From positions 4,129,501-4,193,500 of the forward strand of contig NC_056410.1 of the NCBI RefSeq assembly GCF_905147365.1: a DNA stretch of 64,000 nucleotides, written 5' to 3'. The position numbers and the translations under genes were made by a program. The stretch's first letter is position 1, and every line of letters starts with the position of its first letter. The notes beneath the pieces were generated by a model that made no database searches, was not told where the DNA came from, and worked only from the letters and a program-made list of their open reading frames with translations. Shown here piece by piece: positions 34,706 to 45,700 of the stretch. This DNA is from Aricia agestis (taxonomy: Eukaryota > Arthropoda > Insecta > Lepidoptera > Lycaenidae).

Positions 34706-35639
34706 TAAGTGCTCTGTTATTTTGAGTTATTCTTCTTTTCCGCAAAAGGGATATTTTTTTTCCTCTGCAGTTTTTATTTCCCATTTTCACATCAAAGTCT
34801 CGTAAAGAGCGGGTCGACGAGTAGTACGTGTCTGCTTGCGACGAGGCTCCGCGGCCGACTGAATCGCCACCCCGCATCCCCGCCGCGCTCATACAGTGCG
34901 AGCGTTATAGGTATTATTTTAATTTGAATGACTAACTATCATTTTAGTGAAAACCATAAATACTACCTTATGGGATTTGATAAAAGGTTTATAAAAACAT
35001 AATTTTTTTACTAGAATTGTATCTAAATTCGCCGTAAAATCGAAAAATTGCAATAAAATGGCAATTTATGATGATTTTCACGATTTTTTTCTATCGAGGC
35101 AAATTACTATAATCGTGTTTCGAAGAATATAACGTTATTAGGCATATCTTCACCCTTACGCCAGTATGAATAACATTGTATGAATTTTAGCGGTTGATAT
35201 CTAAAAACAGGTTCAAAGATACCCTAGATCGCGATATTATACGCTTCTGGCCCTACCACTTCATCTTAAGACGAATATCTAAGCAAATGACCTTGGACGT
35301 TTGACGCGGAGCGCCATCTGTTTATGAATCAATGTAGGTTGCCAAGCTACGGTAAGTTACATAATATTTCCGCTAGATCTAGCATTTAGCAATTTATTTT
35401 GCAGAGGTGGGCAGAGTAATAATAAACAGAGACTACTTGTTTTTTTTCGAATTAATTAAATAAAATAAATATGTACATAGAATACTTTTTTATTTTATCC
35501 CCTTTTAACCCGTATTTTATGTATGTCCCGTATTATATGTATCTCGAATACGGCTCAAACGATTTTCATGATATTTGGAGTGGGGGAGGTTTCAGGGGAG
35601 AAGACGCGGAGATGAATGTTTCATTTTTTGCCACTGATA

Positions 35640-35927
35640 TAGAAGTCTTTCAGCTTTTTCTACATTTTTGTTTCCCAGAATTCCTCATCACGATGGATTA
35701 TTTCCGTTTTAACTGGAAAGTTTTTGCCAGACTATATACCAAAAATGCATTTTTTGCTTCTGGTTACATGAAGCTGGCCCTTTATTTGGTAGAACCATGC
35801 GTGGTTTTTATTTATGACAAAAAAATAAAAACCATATAGAAGTGCAATCCATATAGAAGTCTTTCAGCTTTTTCTCCATTTTTGTTTCCAAGAATTCCTC
35901 ATCACGATAGATTATTTCCGTTTTAAC
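35640..35927 (+). repeat. Tandem repeat unit, left of LINE
   Basis: Units contain GAAGTCTTTCAGCTTTTTCT, ATTATTTCCGTTTTAACTGG and CATTTTTTGCTTCTGGTTAC. The array resumes at 39249 beyond the inserted LINE. Confidence 0.85.
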
Positions 35928-38900
35928 TTTTTTTTTTTTTTTTATTAAATAAGGGGGGAAACGAGCAAACGGGTCACCTGATGGTAAGCAACTACCGTCG
36001 CCCATGGACACTCGCAACATCAGAAGAGCTGCAGGTGCGTTGCCGGCCTTTTAAGAGGGTATACGCTCTTTTCTTGAAGGTTTGCAGGTCGTATCGGTCC
36101 GGAAATACTGCTGGTGACAGCCCATTCCAGAGTTTTACAGTGCGCGGCAGAAAGTTACGCGAAAAACGCACTGTGGAAGACTGCCACTCATCAAGGTGAT
36201 GAGGATGGTATGTTTTTCGCGTGGGACGATAGCGAAAAGTTGCAGGTGGTATGATTCCGAACAATTCCTCAGAGCACTCCCCGTGATACAACCGATAGAG
36301 GATGCAGAGTGAAGCAACATCTCGGCGTAATTCCAGGGGGTCCAAGCTGTTTGAAACACTATGGCAGTCAACAATTCGAGCAGCCCTTCGTTGGATACGA
36401 TCCAGAGGGAGCAGTTGGTATTTTGGCGCCCCTGCCCAGAGATGAGAACAATATTCCATATGAGGCCGAACCTGCGCCTTGTAGAGTTGTAGGCGTTGGT
36501 CCGGATTGAAGTACTGTCTCGCTCTGTTAAGAACGCCAAGCTTCTTTGAGGCTAATTTGGCCTTACCCTCAAGATGATATCGGAACTGGACTTCGCTCGA
36601 TATGTTGACGCCAAGTATCTCAATGCTAGGGGAGATGGTTAAAGATGTGCCCTCGAAACGAGGATAAACGACCATTGGTGACTTTTTAGTGGTGAACGCG
36701 CAGACTTGTGTCTTGGCGGGGTTGCATTGGACTAAGTTACGTCTACCCCATTCAGAGACCTTCTCCAATGAATTCTCCACCTTAGACACAAGTTCGTTTC
36801 GACTCTCAGTGACATTTTGCCGAGAAATATTAGGGGAGCCGGTATATACAGCATCACCTGTACTATCATCCGCATAGCAATGAATGCCTTTGGTTTGTAA
36901 CATGTCATTGATATGCAGTATGAATAGAGTAGGCGATAGCACACAGCCCTGAGGGACACCAGCATTAACAGACTGAGTTTCCGAGCATTCGCCGTCAACT
37001 ACGACCTTTATGCTTCTGTCTGCTAAGAAACTAGTGACCCACTTACATAATTTCTCGGGTAGCCCGTATGATGGAAGCTTTGATAGCAGCGCTTTATGCC
37101 AAACCCGATCGAAGGCCTTCGCAATGTCCAAACTAACAGCCAATGCCTCTCCCTTCGACTCAATTGCCTGAGCCCAACGATGAGTCAAGTATGCCAAGAG
37201 ATCACCAGCCGAGCGACCCTTACGGAACCCGTATTGTTTGTCGCTTAGCAATCCCTGGCCGTCCAAGTATCGAAGAAGCTGGCTATTGATAATGGATTCC
37301 ATTATCTTCGAGAAGAGAGAGGTTATAGCGATTGGTCTGTAGTTGGAAGGATTTGAGCGATCACCTTTTTTGGGGATCGGGTGCACCAAGGCTGTCTTCC
37401 AGGAAGCCGGGACGATGCCAGTGGAATAGGAGAGCCGAAAAAGACGCGTCAAGACCGGAGCCAACTCTGGAGCACACTTTTTCAACACAATAGGCGGGAT
37501 TCCGTCAGGCCCACTCGACTTTTGGATATCAAGGGAACAGAGGGCTTTTCGCACTGAGCGCTGATGAAACCGTATATCCGACATGATGCTCGTGCATCGC
37601 GGTATGGTCGGCGGTTTCTGCCCCCCGTCACCCAGGGTCGAGTTTGACGCAAAGAGCTTGCCCAGAAGATCGGCTTTGTCTTTTGCGTCCTGGGCCAACG
37701 ATCCATTTCCTACGTGTAGGGATGGTAGGGTTGGCTTGCAGAAATTTCCTTCAATAGCTTTGGCCAGAGACCAGAATGCACGGGTTCCCGAGGGGAGGCG
37801 CTCAAGTCTCTTGCCAATTCTATTGACGTGCTGTTGCTTTGCCCGAGTAATCTCTTTCTTGAGGGACCTAGAGGCAAGGTTGTACTCCTTTTTATATGTG
37901 CTGGTATTTAAATCTCGAGCAGACACTGCGTTGGCCCAGGATTGGTAAGCCTCCTGCTTCCGGCGAGAAGCTTTTTTGGGGGATGAACCAAACCAGGGAC
38001 GAAATCTGCCGCCAGTTGGCACTACAGAGGTCGGAATGAAAAGTTCCATCCCCTGCATCACCACATCGGCAACAGAGTTGGCAGTGTTGTCGAGATCATC
38101 CGGCGAGAAGCACACGTGCCCCCAAGGATAGGATGCAAAAAACGACCGCATCCCATCCCAGTCTGCTGACTTGTAGTGCCACACACGACGGTATTTAACA
38201 GCGCGCTGTCTTAACACCGTCGTAAGTGGCACAGAACTCCTAACAAGGCAATGATCCGATGAACCAAGTGGTGCGGTTACGGATATTTGGTAGCCGTCAG
38301 GATTTGAAGTCAGCAGGAGGTCCAACAAGGAAGGATTCTGACCATCCACATCTGGGATTCGCGTAGGCGTAGTAACCAGTTGTGTCAAGTCGTTCGCAAG
38401 GGCAAAGTTGCAGACAGATCTCCCCGCGTGATCAGTTTTACTGGAATTGAGCCAGTCGGCGTGGTGGGCATTAAAGTCGCCAAGTATTATGATCTCTGCG
38501 GATGGGATCTGCCGCTGCACAAAATCTGAAGCAGCTTGTAGGTGCTCCAAGAGTCGGTCCGTCTCGGGGTCACCACTATGGGACCTATATAGGCACGCAT
38601 AGACGCGAGGGTGGTCGTCGCAATCTATGCGGAGCCATAAGTTTGATAGGTCCATGACCTCAAGATTGCTGAGGCGGCGAGAGCTGATATCATCTCTGAT
38701 ATACACACACACTCCAGCTTTGGGTAGAAAGGAGTGCTCGAGGTAATACCCTGGGTGGGAAAGGTATGATGTGTCACTCGGAGATGATATCTGCGTCTCG
38801 GTTAAAAAGAGCAAAGCCGGCCTTGCCGTCTCAAGGTGGTAATGGACGGCATTAAGGTTGGAGTGTAATCCCCTGATATTACAAAAGTCCATGTTTAATA

Positions 38901-39248
38901 TCGAGGGGGGTGCCTTTGTGTGTTTGCTCTTGCCCCGAGCAGATTGGAGCGCAGTTTTGCCCTCCCCAGAATACGAGGGGCAGCCTGGACGTCCACGTTC
39001 AGTTCCAGGGGTTCCTGAGCATGGACGTCCAGAGAGGGATTCTCCAACGCAGTTGGTACCCTCCTGGGGTAACAAATTGTTTTTCAACTGCGGCATTTCT
39101 AGGGGGGGTAGGGGATTGGGCCTCCGGTAAACTCACTCACTCGGCGAAACACAGCGCAAGCGCTGTTTCACGCCAGTTTTCTGTGAGAACGTGGTATTTA
39201 TCCGGTCGAGCCGGCCCATTCGTGCCGAAGCATGGCTCTCCCACGTAT
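35928..39248 (-). mobile_element. CR1/Jockey-type LINE, apparently intact ORF2
   Basis: Minus-strand element: about 150-bp 5' head (39098-39248), one 1,034-codon ORF, 64-bp 3' end and poly(A) (T-run at 35928). It is inserted into a tandem repeat with little or no target-site duplication. No ORF1 is present upstream. It is the autonomous-looking partner of at least five shorter copies here. Confidence 0.9.
35992..39096 (-). CDS. LINE ORF2: endonuclease-reverse transcriptase
   Basis: Encodes target-primed reverse transcription. N-terminal leader (about 70 residues, proline/glycine-rich) then an APE-type endonuclease: FCNIRGLHSNL, LFLTETQI, GDFNAHHADW (about residue 205), LGSSDHC (about 278). 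Reverse transcriptase follows: SSGPDGIPPIVLK, NYRPIAITSLFSKIMES, KQYGFRKGRSAGDLL, SLDIAKAFDRVWH, GVPQGCVLSPTLF and catalytic YADD at about 738. The C-terminus is the usual cysteine/histidine-bearing tail ending SSSDVASVHGRR. All key motifs are intact over 1,034 codons, so this copy could be recent or active. No ribonuclease H is seen. Confidence 0.92.
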   Translation of the reverse strand: MPQLKNNLLPQEGTNCVGESLSGRPCSGTPGTERGRPGCPSYSGEGKTALQSARGKSKHTKAPPSILNMDFCNIRGLHSNLNAVHYHLETARPALLFLTETQISSPSDTSYLSHPGYYLEHSFLPKAGVCVYIRDDISSRRLSNLEVMDLSNLWLRIDCDDHPRVYACLYRSHSGDPETDRLLEHLQAASDFVQRQIPSAEIIILGDFNAHHADWLNSSKTDHAGRSVCNFALANDLTQLVTTPTRIPDVDGQNPSLLDLLLTSNPDGYQISVTAPLGSSDHCLVRSSVPLTTVLRQRAVKYRRVWHYKSADWDGMRSFFASYPWGHVCFSPDDLDNTANSVADVVMQGMELFIPTSVVPTGGRFRPWFGSSPKKASRRKQEAYQSWANAVSARDLNTSTYKKEYNLASRSLKKEITRAKQQHVNRIGKRLERLPSGTRAFWSLAKAIEGNFCKPTLPSLHVGNGSLAQDAKDKADLLGKLFASNSTLGDGGQKPPTIPRCTSIMSDIRFHQRSVRKALCSLDIQKSSGPDGIPPIVLKKCAPELAPVLTRLFRLSYSTGIVPASWKTALVHPIPKKGDRSNPSNYRPIAITSLFSKIMESIINSQLLRYLDGQGLLSDKQYGFRKGRSAGDLLAYLTHRWAQAIESKGEALAVSLDIAKAFDRVWHKALLSKLPSYGLPEKLCKWVTSFLADRSIKVVVDGECSETQSVNAGVPQGCVLSPTLFILHINDMLQTKGIHCYADDSTGDAVYTGSPNISRQNVTESRNELVSKVENSLEKVSEWGRRNLVQCNPAKTQVCAFTTKKSPMVVYPRFEGTSLTISPSIEILGVNISSEVQFRYHLEGKAKLASKKLGVLNRARQYFNPDQRLQLYKAQVRPHMEYCSHLWAGAPKYQLLPLDRIQRRAARIVDCHSVSNSLDPLELRRDVASLCILYRLYHGECSEELFGIIPPATFRYRPTRKTYHPHHLDEWQSSTVRFSRNFLPRTVKLWNGLSPAVFPDRYDLQTFKKRAYTLLKGRQRTCSSSDVASVHGRR

Positions 39249-39575
39249 AAACTGGAATGTTTTTGGAAGACCATATACCAAAAATGCATTTTTTGCTTCT
39301 GGTTACATGAAGCTGGCCCTTTATTTGGTAGAACCATGCGTGGTTTTTATTTGTTACAAAAAAATAAAAACCATATAGAAGTGCAATCCATATAGAAGTC
39401 TTTCAGCTTTTTCTCCATTTTTGTTTCCCAGAATTCCTCATCACGATAGATTATTTCCGTTTTAACTGGAATGTTTTTGGAAGACCATATACCAAAAATG
39501 CATTTTTTGCTTCTGGTTACATGAAGCTGGCCCTGTATTTGGTAGAACCATGCGTGGTTTTTATTTATTTGTAAC
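39249..39575 (+). repeat. Tandem repeat unit, right of LINE
   Basis: Continues the array broken by the LINE. The unit near 39459 shows the uninterrupted sequence CCGTTTTAACTGGAATGTTT at the LINE insertion point. Confidence 0.85.
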
Positions 39576-39599
39576 CCGCCATGGTTTTTTTTATAAAAC

Positions 39600-41280
39600 G
39601 TTAATTGTTTATCATTTATGGCTTTTTCTACACCAACATTGTAACAACATTTTGGGCACTTTATTTCTACTATAGTGTCGTCATCTACAGTGCCATCTGG
39701 GGTTGCCCAAAATATTGGACTCTTCTAAATTTTGTCCTTCGGTTGCATCAATTTCAACTATCCTACCTTGGATCCTACAGGATTACAAAAATAAAAATTT
39801 TGTGAATAAAAACAATTTGAAAATCAATGCATTGTCTGATGCGTATACACATGAAGGTATATTAAATGATGATGAAATGTATTTTGCGCTGTAGCTAATA
39901 GTGAACAATATCGCGTAACAACGGTCCGGCGCATTATAGCACGAAAGTAAATTTCGCTAGTCCCAAAAATGTTTTTGATGATTATTGATTACTTAAAAAT
40001 TAAATACAATTCTAATATTTCCTTTAGTTAATCTTTTATATAGTGTGTGATTGTAGTAGTGCAAGTTATTGAATGATAGTAACTCAATAAGTGTAACAGA
40101 TATTTGTTGAAAAACCCAGAAAAATTCATAATTTCGAAAAATGAAACTATTGAGTCAAAATAAGTGAATCGTGTTTTCCGTTAGGCAAGTATCAGATAAA
40201 TATACAATCATTAAATAAATCTCAATTTCATTTGTGTTTCATCGTCTTCCGGGATCGTAATACTTATTAGAAAACACAGCAAAAAAAGGGAGCTCGGTCT
40301 TAATGCCAAATTACAGCTTTGTAAGTCCTATAGTCTTTGAGCAAGACTGCGGACAGACAGACAGACAGACGGACAGACCGAAATTATAAGGGTTCCTTGT
40401 TGACTACAGAACCCTAAAAAGTTCATTAAAAGTATTTTTTTTTAATTTTACGGCTTCCTTTAACAATACTGAACCTTCCCTGAAGCTATGGCATATTATC
40501 TCCATGTATGGCAAACATTTTTTAAACATCCTATAGTTATGTAGGTATAATAGTGTAACAGTAAAAAATAATTGTTTGAAGTCTCTGTGATAAACTATTC
40601 TGTATGCTATACATTTACGTAACAATTTACATTACAATGTCCGATAAATAATAGACTGTTGTAAATGCATCTGATGATCATATGATCATAATATTATTTT
40701 TCACTTTTTTCAAAATCGAAAAGTGCAAACTGTTAAAACTTAAAGCCGGTAAATTGTCAAAGTGAGACTAATCAAAAGAAGAGCACGCACTGCTTGTGCC
40801 GTGTGCGCGGAACGGCAACGCCGCGCTCCGTTGTACATATCTCGAGTTGACAACGACGCATTCTGTAACTAATTTACGCCTGTTAAATTTTATGAGCAAA
40901 TGCTTTACTACATTTACTAGTGGAGTTTGATTTACAGTAGGCACTAAAGAGTTTGATGATAAAACTTCTATTTTGCAATACTGTTTATCGCAAATGGTTC
41001 GCGATCAACAAGATAAAAAATAAAGAAACATGTATGCAAAGATTCATTATAAACGGATTAGCTAAACCAAAAAAAAAACCCATCCTAAAATATACATCTT
41101 ACGCGATTTAAAAATATATTTTCTGATAACTGAATAAAGATCACCAAAAATATCGTTCACGACAATATATTTCAAGATACACTTTCTAATTACACAAAAC
41201 TTCTGTATTTCCCGATCTGTAATTTAGCTGTAAAACATCGCCAAAAAGACGTCTAAAACGCATTTTGCTTTACTATTCAC
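39600..41280. other. No recognised gene
   Basis: AT-rich sequence with a GGGTTCC repeat fragment (40330-40420). Short ORFs at 39605-39894 are overlapping and not protein-like. The 5' part of the following Helitron may begin here but no TC terminus was located. Confidence 0.4.
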
Positions 41281-42100
41281 CTTAAGTGTTAATAATTGTG
41301 TGAAAAATCTACCAAAATATTCCTTCTTGCTTATGCTTTATAAATTAAAGACTATACTTACTTATCGCAAAGTGATGTACTATAGTCTTATAGAGGACAT
41401 TAATATCAACGTAAAAGTCCGCGATATCGTATGTCTGACTACTACAATTATTATTATCTTACAATAACTACTTTTTAATCTAAAAATATGCAATAGTAAC
41501 GTTGCGCTGGTACAAACCATGCCAAACTACTTATCAGCAGGTATTAGTACTTACCAGATTTAATAATAATTAATAATTCAGCAACTTATCTAAGCGTCAC
41601 TGCAGTCAGTGCAGCGCGGCGCGCGGTGCCGCAGAATAATATTTCCGTAGCGGTGCGGGAGGGGAGTCAATATCACAAAATACAGTACCCGCGCGGCTCA
41701 CTCGCGCGGTCGGCTCCTTACGCAGCGGTTGTGTGCGCAATAGAGTAAATTTCGTTTGAAAAATTGGATTTATTTTTCAAGTTTAAATAAACTTTTGTAT
41801 TTAAAGTTCTTTTCAGAACTAAACACATTGTTTATGTACAGTAAGCACTAAATTAATGTATATTATGTTACCTAATGCTTAGTTTTTAAGATTTTTTTAT
41901 TTTTTATTTTTCTCAGTGTAAGGTATTAATGTATATTGTACATTTAGCTGTCCAAACGGCTTAGTATCGTTATAGTTTTATAGTTTTTTTTTTTCGATTT
42001 AATATAGGGTGACTCTTTTTTCTGTTCAACATCTAAACAAATAATTTAGTCTTATATCATTTATATCCTATGTTGATTTAGTATTTAGTTTTTTGATAAT

Positions 42101-42547
42101 TTGAAAATGCCCAAAAGATCAAAATCTCAACTTTCTAGAAATAGCTCTAAGGCCAGGGGATGTAAAGCACGTCGTGAAGGAGAATCTTCGTCAGAAACTG
42201 AAAATCGTCTTGCAAGTCAGAGAGAATACGCATCGCAATCGCGTGCAAGGGAGTCAAGTATTGAGCGTTCGCAACGGCTTGCTGAACAAAATTTGAGAAC
42301 GTCTCAAGTCCGCGCGCGAGAATCGAGTATCGAGCGTTCGCGGCGGCTTGAAGGACAAAATTTGAGAACGTCTCAAGTCCGCGCGCGAGAATCGAGTATC
42401 GAGCGTTCGCGGCGGCTTGAAGAACAAAATTTGAGGACGTCTCAAGTCCGCGCGCGAGAGTCAAGTATCGAGCGTTCGCAGCGGCTTGAAGGACAAATTT
42501 TAAGAACCTCTCATGTTCACGCCCTAGAGTCTATTACAGCGCCTTGA
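42101..42547 (+). pseudogene. Helitron protein N-terminus with 69-bp tandem repeats
   Basis: 148-residue ORF beginning MPKRSKSQLSRNSSK. Four 23-residue repeats of the form RARESSIERSxRLExQNLRT follow; arginine/serine-rich leaders are usual for Helitron Reps. The last repeat has a small deletion (ESITAP in place of ESSIERS...), shifting the frame so that the main ORF continues in the next frame from about 42541. Confidence 0.75.
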
Positions 42548-42749
42548 AGACCAAAATATCAGAAATGTACAAGTTCGTGCTAGGGAATCGAGCTCTGAAC
42601 GTTCCGAACGCCTTCGGAATCAGAGAGAGAGACAACAGACGTTAACGGCTAGAGTTCGCAATCGAGCATTAGCTCATAGTAATAGGTCGGCTTTCAGATA
42701 CGATCCACAGATTGATTATGCTCAACAGTCTTCCGTCCAAATTGGGGCC

Positions 42750-45700
42750 ATGAATAAGACCTGCCCTAAATGTTCTGCCAAAAAATGGGCCGATGAACCT
42801 AATGGTTTATGCTGTGCTTCTGGAAAAGTCAGTCTCCCCAATATTTCAGAGACGCCACAGCCAATAAAAAGTCTTTTGACAAATAATCATCCACTATCTA
42901 GACATTTTTTAACCAACATACGTAGATACAATAGCCTATTTCAAATGACTTCGTTTGGCGCAAAAGAAATTAGAGAACAAAATTTTATGCCCACTTTTAA
43001 AATAGAAGGACAAGTATATCATCTTATAGGTAGTCTTTTACCACCATCAGGCCAAACTCCGCAATTCTTACAGATTTATTTTATTTCAGACGCAGATCAG
43101 CTATCGTTGCGATCAAACATAGCTCCAACGCTAAAAATTGATTTAATTAACGAACTGCAGACCACACTAAATAGCCACAATGTATACATACAAAGTTTTA
43201 AACAAAACTTTGAACGAAACTGTTCCGAAAATCTGAAGTTAATTATTTATTCCGACCGTCAACCACAGACAGCACACCCGGGCAGATATAATGCTCCCAC
43301 TGTAAACGAAGTAGCCGTTCTCTTGGTCGATGAGGAAAAAGGCCCCAGAGATATCGTGCTGCACGGCAGAGACGGCCAACTTAAAAGGGTTTCGGAGTTA
43401 CATAGATCTTACGATCCACTTCAGTATCCCTTAATGTTTGTAAAGGGAGACGACGGCTATTATTTGACTATTCCTCAACAAGGCACAGCTCGGAATAAAA
43501 CTGTGACATGCATGCAATTTTATGCATTTAGATTAATGGTCAGAGATGGTTTCAATCCGCTGCATTTCTACAGGGATTTATTTAGCCAATATATTGTTGA
43601 TATGATGGCAAAGATGATTTCGGAAAGATTAAATTACATATGCCGTAATCAATCTAGACTAAGAGCTGAAGAATACATTCATCTCAGAGACACTTTAAAC
43701 CAGGACGCAAATGTTGACCCATCAAACATCGGTCAACGCATCATCTTGCCGTCTTCGTTCACAGGTTCTCCGCGTTATCTGCACGAAAAAACGCAAGATG
43801 CGATGACTTACGTCCGCAACTATGGGAGACCAGACTTATTTGTTACTTTTACGTGTAACCCTGAATGGCCAGAAATAAAAGCGGAACTATTCACCGGACA
43901 GCGATCTTTCGATCGTCATGACATCATTTCAAGAGTATTTCATTTAAAGATGAAAAAATTCATAAAATTATTTACAAAAGATGAAATATTTGGCAAAGTG
44001 AAATGTTACATGGCAAGTGTGGAGTGGCAGAAGCGAGGTTTACCACACTGCCATTTGCTGTTTTGGTTAGAAAGAAAAATCCAGCCAGACGAAATTGATA
44101 GTGTCATAGTCGCCGAACTGCCCAACCAACTAAACGACCCAATTTTGTACGATATCGTGACTAAAAATATGGTGCACGGTCCATGCGGAGACCAGAACTT
44201 AACAGCACCATGTATGAAAAACGGTATCTGCACAAAAAAGTACCCTCGATATTTCATCAACGATACCCAAACCGGAGAAGACGGATATCCAGTTTATCGT
44301 CGTCGTGACGCCGAGAACGGAGGGCAAACCGCTTCGCTAAATATCAGAGGAAATACGTTCAATATAGATAATAGGTGGATTGTCCCTTATTCTCCATTAT
44401 TGTGTAGGACGTTCAACGCGCACATAAATGTCGAGTACTGCCACTCAGTTCAGGCCATCAAATACATCTGTAAATATATAAATAAAGGATCAGACCAAGC
44501 TACTTTTAGCGTCAAAAATCCAAATGATGAAGTGGAAAGCTATGTAAATGGTCGGTACATAAGTACATCGGAAGCCGTTTGGCGAATTTTAGAATTTCCG
44601 ATTCACGAGCGACATCCTACAGTGTTGCAGTTAGCCGTCCATTTAGAAAACGGCCAAAGAGTGTACTTTACTGCAGAAACGGCTGAGCAAGTGGCTCAAA
44701 ACCCACGGAATACTACTTTGCTGGCTTTCTTTAAGCTTTGTAACGAAGATGAGTTTGCGAAAACACTCTTATACCACGAAGTTCCGCAATACTACACATG
44801 GGCCAATAATAAATTTGCAAGAAGGAGGCGTGGTGAGAACGTAGTCGGACATCCAGGTATAAAAAAAGATGCCGCTCTAGGAAGAGTTTACGGTGTACAT
44901 CCTTCTCAGTCAGAATGCTTTTATCTCAGGATGTTGCTACATCACGTACGCGGGCCCACGTCATTCGAATACTTAAAAACCGTTGACGGAGTTCTCAAAG
45001 AGACATATCAAGCAGCTTGCCATGATAGAGGTTTATTACAAAACGATGACCATTGGGAACATACTTTGAGAGAAGCATCGCTGTCGCCATCGCCATCGGA
45101 ACCATTAAAACTATGGGATAATTTCAAAGACAACCTATGTGAAGATATCAGACATAGACTAAGACAACAATGTCAAGATTTCAACTTACCATATAGTGAA
45201 GACATTTATAACGAAGGTTTGATACAAATCGAAAATAAACTACTGCAATTAAATGATAAAAGCCTAAATGATGTTGGTCTACCTTCTTCAGTTCGTACAG
45301 AACACCATGCAGCGGATACAATGGCACACCACTATAACATGAATGATCTGACCTCTTTTGTTAATGAAAACTTGAAAAAATTAGTCCTAGATCAAAAACA
45401 TGCTTTTGAAACTATAGTCGATAGCGTCAATAATAACAAAGGAAAAATTTTCTTTTTGGATGCCCCAGGGGGTACGGGAAAGACGTTTCTTGCAAATTTA
45501 TTACTAGCGAAGATAAGACAGTCAGGGAAGACAGCGATAGCGGTTGCTTCATCAGGAATTGCGGCAACTCTCCTAAAGGATGGTAAAACTGCTCATTCTA
45601 CGTTCAAACTTCCGTTATCTGTAAATTTTGAGCAACAATCTACATGTTCTATCCGCAAAAATGGACCTCTTGGTAAAGTACTTCAAGACGCCTCCTTAAT

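Larger units (their letters stand above)
31484..35269. mobile_element. Candidate Foldback/MULE-like element with inverted tandem-repeat arms
   Basis: A perfect 17-bp inverted pair, TTAAGATGAAGTGGTAG (31484-31500) and its inverse (35253-35269), brackets the region. Inside, tandem units of one satellite lie left (31655-32400) and right (34011-34705) in opposite orientation. Between them is a small spliced gene resembling the start of Mutator-like transposases. Foldback elements of the MULE superfamily have this plan. No target-site duplication was found, and the left arm is interrupted by a LINE fragment. Confidence 0.5.

Noticed and set aside
36135..39395. Several ORFs opposite or overlapping the LINE ORF2
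   Set aside because: They are shadows of the 1,034-codon reading frame in other frames and share no family features.
39605..39894. Two overlapping ORFs
   Set aside because: Hydrophobic AT-rich translations with no recognised family and no splice context.
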